Origin: Alphaproteobacteria bacterium
GTDB lineage: Bacteria; Pseudomonadota; Alphaproteobacteria; JANQMY01
Direction: 5' to 3'
Assembly: GCA_028289425.1 (NCBI GenBank)
Contig: JANQPL010000011.1
Location: forward strand, 124,001 to 188,000
Length of the DNA: 64,000 nt
The notes under the pieces are model-generated. The model did no database searches and was not told where the DNA came from. It saw nothing but the letters and a program-made list of their open reading frames with translations. The position numbers and the translations under genes were made by a program. Positions 60,400 through 64,000 of this stretch are shown piece after piece (position 1 is the first letter of the stretch; each line of letters starts with the position of its first letter).

Positions 60400-61179
60400 T
60401 CAAAAAGTGCCGGGATATTGCCCGCCATCCATCAGCAGGTTTTGCCCGGTGATGTAGCCCGCATGTTGCGAGCACAGAAACGCGCAGGCCTTGCCGAACT
60501 CATCCGGTGTGCCGAGCCGTTTGACAGGTATTCCGTCTGCGGACAATTTCTTCGCTTCATCCAGGCTGATTTTCTGGGCATGAGCCGTTGCCTTAAACGC
60601 CGCCTTGAGGCGATCCGTATCGAACGGCCCCGGCAGCAGATTATTGATGGTGACCCCGTCCTTGGCGTAATCGCGGGCAATACCGGCGACAAAACCGGTG
60701 AGCCCCGCCCGTGCCCCGTTGGACAAGCCCAAAATCGAAATGGGCGCCTTCACGGAGGTGCTGGTGACATTCACGATCCGGCCCCAACCCTTGGCCACCA
60801 TGGGATCGATGGTCTTTTGGATAAGGTCGATGGCGCACAACATATTGGCGTCAAGGGCGGCGATCCAATCGTCCCGCGTCCAATCCTTGAAATGGCCAGG
60901 CGGTGGACCGCCCGCATTGTTCACCAGAATGTCCGGCGTCGGGCACGCATGCAGCGCCGCCGCCCGGCCTGCTTCGGTGGTGATGTCGGCTGCCACCGGC
61001 GTGACCTTCACCCCCGTCTTGTCGGCAATCTCGGCGGCCGTTCTTTCGATCGCTTCCGCCGTGCGCGCGACGATCGTGACATCGACCCCTTCTTCCGCCA
61101 ACGCCTCAGCGCAGCCGCGGCCAAGCCCCTTGCTTGCCGCGCACACCAAAGCGGACTTTCCCTTAATCCCTAAATCCAT
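60400..61179 (-). CDS. SDR-family protein with an altered active site
   Basis: A 259-residue SDR fold: ALVCAASKGLGRGCAEALAEEG (the normal TGxxxGxG loop reads CAASKGLG), NNAGGPPPG and NLLMDGGQYPGTF. At the site of the catalytic YxxxK the sequence is ISILGLSNGARAGLTGFV: the Tyr is replaced and the Lys is Gly or Ala. It matches a known FabG-like subgroup with altered tetrad. Activity, if any, is thus different from classical SDRs. It forms a run with the SDR and the WS/DGAT genes upstream, with 13 bp to the first. Confidence 0.86.
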   Translation of the reverse strand: MDLGIKGKSALVCAASKGLGRGCAEALAEEGVDVTIVARTAEAIERTAAEIADKTGVKVTPVAADITTEAGRAAALHACPTPDILVNNAGGPPPGHFKDWTRDDWIAALDANMLCAIDLIQKTIDPMVAKGWGRIVNVTSTSVKAPISILGLSNGARAGLTGFVAGIARDYAKDGVTINNLLPGPFDTDRLKAAFKATAHAQKISLDEAKKLSADGIPVKRLGTPDEFGKACAFLCSQHAGYITGQNLLMDGGQYPGTF

Positions 61180-61192
61180 CTACCCTTACCTG

Positions 61193-62005
61193 CTACTTAG
61201 CCAAATCCGTCTGTCGGCTGAGGAAACCGACCACATTGCGCACCAGCCATTTTGGCTGCATCTGCGACCAGGCAGCCCCCACTTGATTGGCAAAGCCCGG
61301 CACCTCGATCACGCGCCCTGACATGCACGCATTGTAGCCGCGCTTCGCCACGTCCTGCGGATCCGACATGAAGAATTCCGGCATCTGCGACATCATGTGA
61401 CTGTCTTCCTGAACGTTCGCCACCATGTCGGTTTTCGTGACGCCCGGACATAACGCCGTGACCGTGACACCGGTCCCCACCAATTCCTGGCTCATGGCTT
61501 CGGTCAGCGACAACACGAAAGCCTTGGTGGCCGCGTAAAGCCCCAGCATGGGGATCGGCTGGAAGCTTGCCGTCGACGCCACGTTCAGAATACGCCCGCT
61601 ACCGCGCGCGACCATGTCGGGCAGCACCATATTTGTCAGTGTGGTAAGCGCCAGCACATTGAGTTGAATCATGCGCTGGGCTTTTTTCGTTTCAAGTTCC
61701 GCAAAGGGGCCCGCTTCCAACACACCGGCATTATTGACCAGAATGCCGATCTCTTCGTCCATGGCACGGACCTTGGCGATCAATTTCTGTGGACCGTTCG
61801 CCAACGTCAGGTCCTGCGGCATGACCAGCGCGCTCACCTTGTGGACATCTTCCAGCTCGATGCGCAGATCGTCCAGAGCCGCCTCGCTGCGGGCCACCAA
61901 AATCAAGTCATGGCCGTTTCGGGCAAACTGAAACGCAAGCTCGCGGCCGATCCCGGCCGACGCGCCCGTTATGAGAACCCGGCCGTCGTGTTTCTTATCA
62001 GACAT
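61193..62005 (-). CDS. Short-chain dehydrogenase/reductase (DltE-like)
   Basis: A 270-residue SDR with VLITGASAGIGRELAFQFARNG, LVNNAGVLEAGPF and the active Ser/Tyr/Lys in ILNVASTASFQPIPMLGLYAATKAFVLSL. It has a normal tetrad and NADP-type binding (ARSEAALDD). After about residue 235 a membrane-like helix segment is not obvious. The next upstream gene is the wax ester synthase (37 bp), so a role in fatty alcohol or acyl-aldehyde metabolism is a reasonable inference but not shown. Confidence 0.9.
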   Translation of the reverse strand: MSDKKHDGRVLITGASAGIGRELAFQFARNGHDLILVARSEAALDDLRIELEDVHKVSALVMPQDLTLANGPQKLIAKVRAMDEEIGILVNNAGVLEAGPFAELETKKAQRMIQLNVLALTTLTNMVLPDMVARGSGRILNVASTASFQPIPMLGLYAATKAFVLSLTEAMSQELVGTGVTVTALCPGVTKTDMVANVQEDSHMMSQMPEFFMSDPQDVAKRGYNACMSGRVIEVPGFANQVGAAWSQMQPKWLVRNVVGFLSRQTDLAK

Positions 62006-62042
62006 CTGTTCCTTGTCTTACTTCGTCTTCTGTATACTGAGC

Positions 62043-63686
62043 TTAGTCTCCGCTGCGGGTGCTCGGCGGCGCGGCTTGCACGGCCGGCGCTTCGGTGGAC
62101 GGTGCCTCCGAAGGTGTCGGCGACGTGCCGTTGCCGGCGGCCGGCGCCTTTTTGGCCCTTGGCTTTGGCTTTGCCCGTTGCGCGGTACGCTTGCGCACCG
62201 GCCGTTTCACCGCCGCCTTCTTGGCCGACGCGGTCTTCTTCTTCGCCGGCTGTTTCGGGAGCGGCCGTTTGAGCGCGGCGGCCCGTAACTCTTCGAACGA
62301 TTCTTCAATGCAATCGCCGTAGAAGTCCGGATCGGGGATCATGTCCCGGTCCGACGTGAAGGAGACCGTGATCTGCCCGCAATAACTCAAAATCGGGTGG
62401 ATCAGCCCCATGCCATCGACGATTGGGCCCAGACCGAATTGGTTCACCATTTTGGCGCCCGTCGAATAGAGCGGCACTTGAGGCCCCGGCACGTTCGTAA
62501 CCACCGCGTTGTACATGGGGTTGATCGAATTCGCGAGGCCAAGACCGGTGTAGAGCCGGGCCGCCAAGCCCGTCATCGCCGACGGGATGAATTTGGAGTA
62601 GTCCGCCAATTGACGCGCGCCGATGGCGTTGGTGAATTCCTTGGAATTGCGTGCACTTTCATGGGCGAAATGCAGCCGGCCAAGCGGGTCGGCGATGTGG
62701 GTCCCAAGTTCCACAGACATGGCCGACACCTGGTTCCCCATCGTGCCGCTTTCCCCTTGGGTGCGCACGGAGATCGGCGCCATGGCGATCAGCGTATCGC
62801 TGGGCAATTCGTTTTTGGCCTGCAGATATTTGCGCATGGCGCCGCCGACCACCGCCAAGATGGCGTCGTTGATCGTCGCGCCCGATAGCCGGTTCTTGAT
62901 GTCGCGCACCACGTCGAGATCGAAGACCCGCCCTTCGAACACCCGGTGGGCCGACACGGTGTTGTTGAAACGGGTGCGCGGCACCCGCGCGCCGCCCGCC
63001 GGCCGTTTGAAGTCACCCCGGCCGAGGCCCGCCGCCGTTTTCGCCAGCGCCGGCACGGACCGCACCACCACATCCGCGAAACGGAACGGCTGGCGCAAAT
63101 TGTTGCCATAGGCCCGCGCCAGCAGAGACGCGGAGGTGGGCACCGATTCCGGCGCCCAGGGTTTTTCCGGTTCTACGGCGGTGTCGTCGGGGCTCAGCGA
63201 ATTGATCGCCGCCGTCATCTCCATGCCCGACACCCCGTCCACGGCGGCGTGGTGCACTTTGGTGATGAGCGCGTAAGACCCCTTCGGCACGCCCGGTACG
63301 TTGTCGAGCCCTTCCACCACGTTGAATTCCCACAGGGGCTTCGACAGATCGAGCGGGCGCGAGAAAAGACGCGACGCCAATATGCAAAGCTGCCGCCAAT
63401 CCCCCGGCGCCGGCAAGGCCATGTGGCGCACGTGATATTCGATGTTGAATTCGGGATCTTCGATCCAATACGGATGATCCAGATTGAGCGGCACCGACAC
63501 CACACGCTGCCGGAAGCTGCGGGCTAGATGAACGCGCTGCTCGATGAAGGATAGGATTTCCTTGAACCGTACCTTGCCGCCCGGTGCCGTAGACTGGTCG
63601 TAGATGTAAAGCCCGCCCACATGCATCGGCATACGCGGCCGTTCGAAATAGAGGAAAGATGCGTCCAGTCCGGTGAGTTGCTCCAT
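62043..63686 (-). CDS. Wax ester synthase/diacylglycerol acyltransferase with basic tail
   Basis: A 547-residue WS/DGAT of the Acinetobacter WaxD/AtfA type. The active HHxxxDG motif is H145-H146-A-A-V-D150-G in LITKVHHAAVDGVSG. NDAILAVVGGAMRKYL is the later conserved region. It makes wax esters or triacylglycerols for storage. The family normally ends near residue 470; here a tail of 75 residues follows, with a Lys/Ala/Pro-rich stretch (about 473-514) like histone H1 and then a Pro/Ser/Glu-rich part. It starts an operon with two SDRs. Confidence 0.92.
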   Translation of the reverse strand: MEQLTGLDASFLYFERPRMPMHVGGLYIYDQSTAPGGKVRFKEILSFIEQRVHLARSFRQRVVSVPLNLDHPYWIEDPEFNIEYHVRHMALPAPGDWRQLCILASRLFSRPLDLSKPLWEFNVVEGLDNVPGVPKGSYALITKVHHAAVDGVSGMEMTAAINSLSPDDTAVEPEKPWAPESVPTSASLLARAYGNNLRQPFRFADVVVRSVPALAKTAAGLGRGDFKRPAGGARVPRTRFNNTVSAHRVFEGRVFDLDVVRDIKNRLSGATINDAILAVVGGAMRKYLQAKNELPSDTLIAMAPISVRTQGESGTMGNQVSAMSVELGTHIADPLGRLHFAHESARNSKEFTNAIGARQLADYSKFIPSAMTGLAARLYTGLGLANSINPMYNAVVTNVPGPQVPLYSTGAKMVNQFGLGPIVDGMGLIHPILSYCGQITVSFTSDRDMIPDPDFYGDCIEESFEELRAAALKRPLPKQPAKKKTASAKKAAVKRPVRKRTAQRAKPKPRAKKAPAAGNGTSPTPSEAPSTEAPAVQAAPPSTRSGD

Positions 63687-63883
63687 GATTTCCTCCTGCG
63701 CGCGTCGGCGCGCTTGACTGTTGCCGTTTATCGGACCATGCGGTTTTGATCATACGCACAAAAACTGGAAACCTGCGCAACGCGTGGCGGGTCCACTTAC
63801 GACGTGGCTGACGGCTCTCGCGGTCTTTCGCTTTCGATGAGGTTTGCCTGCATACGATTTGCTGACGTTGCCTCAGCCTGCCA

Positions 63884-64000
63884 TCACGTGCCTGACGATG
63901 CCGCCAGTGCCTGGCGCACATCTTCGGCTGTCCCTAGAGTATGCCCAAACTGGCCGATCATTGAAACCGCTTCTTCGGTCAATTGCCGGTTTGTTTTCTC
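63884..64000 (-). CDS. C-terminal end of a probable BKACE-family enzyme
   Basis: Only 38 codons are in the window before the stop at 63884. They read EKTNRQLTEEAVSMIGQFGH and then TLGTAEDVRQAL. This is like the end of 3-keto-5-aminohexanoate cleavage enzymes (beta-keto acid cleavage family), which usually end with NxQLVxxAVxIIxxLGxxxATPxEAR. The rest is outside. The identification is based on a short segment only. The 197 bp between this stop and the WS/DGAT start holds no visible gene. Confidence 0.55.
   Translation of the reverse strand, partial: EKTNRQLTEEAVSMIGQFGHTLGTAEDVRQALAASSGT

Noticed and set aside
58992-60428. A long minus-strand open frame opposite the RND pump
   Set aside because: Low-complexity, charged translation antisense to an unambiguous RND gene.
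1-64000. CRISPR arrays, tRNA or rRNA genes, insertion sequences, prophage
   Set aside because: No regularly spaced repeats, cloverleaf-like segments, transposase or phage motifs were seen; a covariance search would be needed to exclude a small tRNA.

Overview
The window reads as chromosomal DNA of a free-living alphaproteobacterium. Evidence: an Irr-type Fur-family regulator next to fabA-fabB-fabI, an ICE-like Irr box, coaBC-dut-rrf2-cysK-moeB in one run, GC-rich coding sequence with long antisense open frames, and many acyl-CoA, SDR, VOC and FAD enzymes. A Hyphomicrobiales/Parvibaculales-like heterotroph is an inference; no rRNA, tRNA, CRISPR array, transposase or phage gene was seen.

Layout. 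1-13.2 kb: a cut VWA-domain gene, a PQQ dehydrogenase, a lipoprotein, several VOC/cupin/GNAT genes, two paralogous secreted helical proteins, an MFS-GNAT fusion, a GFA protein, and a decayed toxin-antitoxin locus whose parE is cut by a REP-like composite repeat. 13.2-18.9 kb: an orphan terminator (possible sRNA), then coaBC, dut, an Rrf2 regulator without cluster cysteines, cysK, moeB and a 2-hydroxyacid dehydrogenase. 19.2-26.1 kb: an SH3-like exported protein, the module rubrerythrin - Fe-S oxidoreductase - DUF3501, an ICE-like Irr box, irr, and divergent fabA-fabB-fabI. 26.1-31.2 kb: a probable copper TonB receptor with a DUF2946 partner, an acyl-CoA dehydrogenase and a serine hydrolase. 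31.2-35.3 kb: a tandemly duplicated pair (GMC flavoprotein with a cysteine cluster plus a small Tat-like subunit). 35.4-49 kb: accessory metabolism (CDF transporter, FAD oxidase, Nudix, esterase, racemase, nitroreductase, SDRs, SRPBCC, an ABC membrane domain without ATPase, PhoD, CBS, GST). 49-55 kb: TesB, GlpD, an AGPS-like FAD enzyme and an MFS carrier. 55-60.3 kb: a TetR-controlled RND efflux pump with a visible promoter and operator. 60.4-64 kb: two SDRs, a wax ester synthase/DGAT with a histone-H1-like tail, and the end of a probable BKACE gene.

The strongest unexplained signal is a dispersed family of large perfect hairpins (2532-2642, 13501-13577, 17002-17074, 60315-60391). Arms of about 20-31 bp are perfectly or almost perfectly complementary within each copy but differ between copies, so base changes are compensated. 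They sit only between genes and lack U-tracts. A second, shorter hairpin type (6876-6906, 26057-26087) also shows a compensated change. Other leads are the iron/peroxide module under a probable Irr box, the duplicated GMC dehydrogenase pairs with a predicted Fe-S motif and no cytochrome partner, and the MFS-GNAT fusion.
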